From an uncultured archaeon (GTDB lineage Archaea > Micrarchaeota > Micrarchaeia > Micrarchaeales > CABMGC01), in contig CABMGC010000038.1 of NCBI GenBank assembly GCA_902385515.1, forward strand, positions 1-5,593: a stretch of DNA of 5,593 nt, given 5' to 3'. The position numbers and the translations under genes are program-made. The notes below the pieces were generated by a model. That model did no database searches, was not told the DNA's origin, and saw only the letters and a program-made list of their open reading frames with translations. Of this stretch, positions 4,816 through 5,593 are shown one piece after another. Each line of letters begins with the position of its first letter. Within the stretch, counting starts at the first letter, position 1.

Positions 4816-5403
4816 GTGCAGGTAAAAGAAACTAGCGGATTGTCAAAAGAGCAGAAGGAGCTGCTGAGTGCAGCCATCAGGGGATCGGACGAGGCATACA
4901 ACCCATACTTTCCCCTAAAGGTCGGCGCGGCAGTAAGGATGGCCGACGGCGAAATGGTAGTCGGAGGGCATTCGTCATACGCTGTCGGAGGCGCGTCGGT
5001 GTGCGCGGAGAGAGCCGTCCTTTACAAGCTCAAGCCCGCACAGCGCGAGAACATAGAGGCGCTTGCGGCTTACGTCTGGACTCCAGGAGGACTGAGCGCC
5101 GTGGACGTGCCCGTCAACTCAATGACCCCCTGCGGAGTGTGCAGGCAGGCATATGCGGAAGTGGTTTTCGTCTCCGGGCGCGACATCGAGTACATAGGCG
5201 GCGCGTCTTCAACCGACAAGGTAGTGATAGCCACGATATCCGAGCTCCTGCCAAACGCCTACATGTCGCCGACACTGATAGCGAAGTTGCAGAAGCCCGA
5301 GAAGCCCATTCTCATAACCCGCGCGCTTGTGCCTGGTCCAGTGGAGATAGTATTTGAGCCCGAGAAACCTACCGAGCGTTCTGGAAATAGGGATTCAGCC
5401 TGA
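4816..5403 (+). CDS. Cytidine deaminase-like enzyme with C-terminal extension
   Basis: 195 residues from GTG 4816. The deaminase core spans about residues 1-148: FPLKVGAAVRM, then CAERAVLYKL (C63, catalytic E65) and PCGVCRQAY (C106, C109). This complete CDA-type zinc and catalytic set predicts an active hydrolytic C-to-U deaminase. The ribose-binding N-x-E of classical CDA is not visible; His52 and Ser54 fall at those positions, so free cytidine may not be the substrate. After LPNA, where the upstream paralogue ends, there is an extra tail of about 47 residues: a short helix (LIAKLQKPEK), a likely beta pair (PILITRALV, VEIVFEP) and a charged end. CDA proteins are normally about 130-140 residues. 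Its 3' end overlaps a convergent minus-strand gene by 9 nt. Candidates are nucleoside salvage, modified-nucleoside deamination or RNA editing. Family assignment is firm, substrate unknown. Confidence 0.85.
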   Translation: MQVKETSGLSKEQKELLSAAIRGSDEAYNPYFPLKVGAAVRMADGEMVVGGHSSYAVGGASVCAERAVLYKLKPAQRENIEALAAYVWTPGGLSAVDVPVNSMTPCGVCRQAYAEVVFVSGRDIEYIGGASSTDKVVIATISELLPNAYMSPTLIAKLQKPEKPILITRALVPGPVEIVFEPEKPTERSGNRDSA

Positions 5404-5593
5404 CGACTTGTCCAGGGCAAGCTTTGACAGCACCCTGTTCAGGAGGAAGTACGCGTCCTTGAAGTCCTTGCCCTTTAGCATTGCATAGACCTCTTCCTCC
5501 AGGCGTTCCGCCGCGGCAGCTTGGGCCTGCTTTCCGAGCCGCCCGAGCACCTTGTCGATAATCACGTACGTGTTCTCCTGCGGATTGCCGCTG
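5395..5593 (-). CDS. C-terminal end of an unrecognised helical protein (start outside window)
   Basis: Reading the minus strand from 5592 gives 65 codons, open to the right edge and ending at TGA (plus-strand TCA, 5395-5397). The sequence looks like real protein. It has an amphipathic, charged helical pattern with VIIDKVLGRLGKQ, then AAAAERLEEEVYAMLKG, then KDFKDAYFLLNRVLSKLAL and a short KSSG tail. Codon choice (AAG, CTC/CTG, GTG, GAC/GAG with few rare triplets) fits coding sequence. No domain is recognised. The alanine/glutamate-rich part could be a coiled coil or helical hairpin. It is convergent with the deaminase gene and overlaps its stop by 9 nt, with no room for a separate terminator between them. 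Confidence 0.7.
   Translation of the reverse strand, partial: SGNPQENTYVIIDKVLGRLGKQAQAAAAERLEEEVYAMLKGKDFKDAYFLLNRVLSKLALDKSSG

Noticed and set aside
4471..5357. Alternative frames within the two deaminase genes, including one minus-strand frame
   Set aside because: They overlap the conserved CAxR and PCxxC motifs of the real genes, are arginine-rich, and lack start signals.
1..5593. tRNA, rRNA, CRISPR array, insertion sequence or long repeats
   Set aside because: No cloverleaf, spaced direct repeats, transposase motifs or terminal inverted repeats were seen on either strand.

Overview
This window is archaeal. It holds the 3' nine-tenths of an aEF-2 gene carrying the diphthamide histidine, three archaeal/eukaryotic-type ribosomal proteins (L7Ae, S28e, L24e) in their usual archaeal order, AT-rich TATA-like boxes at plausible distances from starts, and Shine-Dalgarno (SD) sites. 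Base composition is somewhat above 50% G+C, with heavy use of AGG and ATA codons. A small-genome DPANN lineage (Micrarchaeota-like) is my guess from gene arrangement and protein style. The sequence alone does not prove it.

Layout. Positions 1-1931 hold elongation factor 2, cut at the window's left edge. Positions 1932-2077 hold its 3' end, a TATA-like promoter and a structured leader. Positions 2078-4187 read as one operon, rpl7ae - rps28e - rpl24e - thiI, with gaps of 18, 4 and 24 nt and no internal promoter seen. Two tandem cytidine-deaminase-fold paralogues follow (4260-4685 and 4816-5403). Each has its own TATA box about 44 nt upstream of a GTG start, and a terminator-like hairpin plus T-run lies between them. 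On the minus strand, the C-terminal 65 codons of an unrecognised protein (5395-5593) converge on the second deaminase and overlap it by 9 nt.

How the genes relate. The first part is translation machinery: EF-2, ribosomal proteins, and ThiI, which makes 4-thiouridine at tRNA position 8. The most striking feature is the deaminase pair. The downstream copy keeps the full CDA-type zinc/catalytic signature (CAER ... PCGVCRQ). The upstream copy keeps all three zinc cysteines but has Lys in place of the catalytic Glu (CAKR ... PCNACEQ), so it looks like a pseudoenzyme. Both lack the N-x-E pair that holds the ribose of free cytidine in classical CDA. An active/inactive deaminase pair beside a tRNA-U8 thiolase suggests, as a hypothesis only, an RNA-editing or RNA-binding heteromer, formally like eukaryotic ADAT2/ADAT3 or functionally like the archaeal C8-to-U8 editor CDAT8.

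The second notable item is the L7Ae leader. It contains a 7-bp hairpin whose apical loop has the geometry of an archaeal K-loop, the RNA element that L7Ae itself binds. This makes translational autoregulation likely. No stretch over 300 bases lacks a gene, and no tRNA, rRNA, CRISPR array or insertion sequence was seen.
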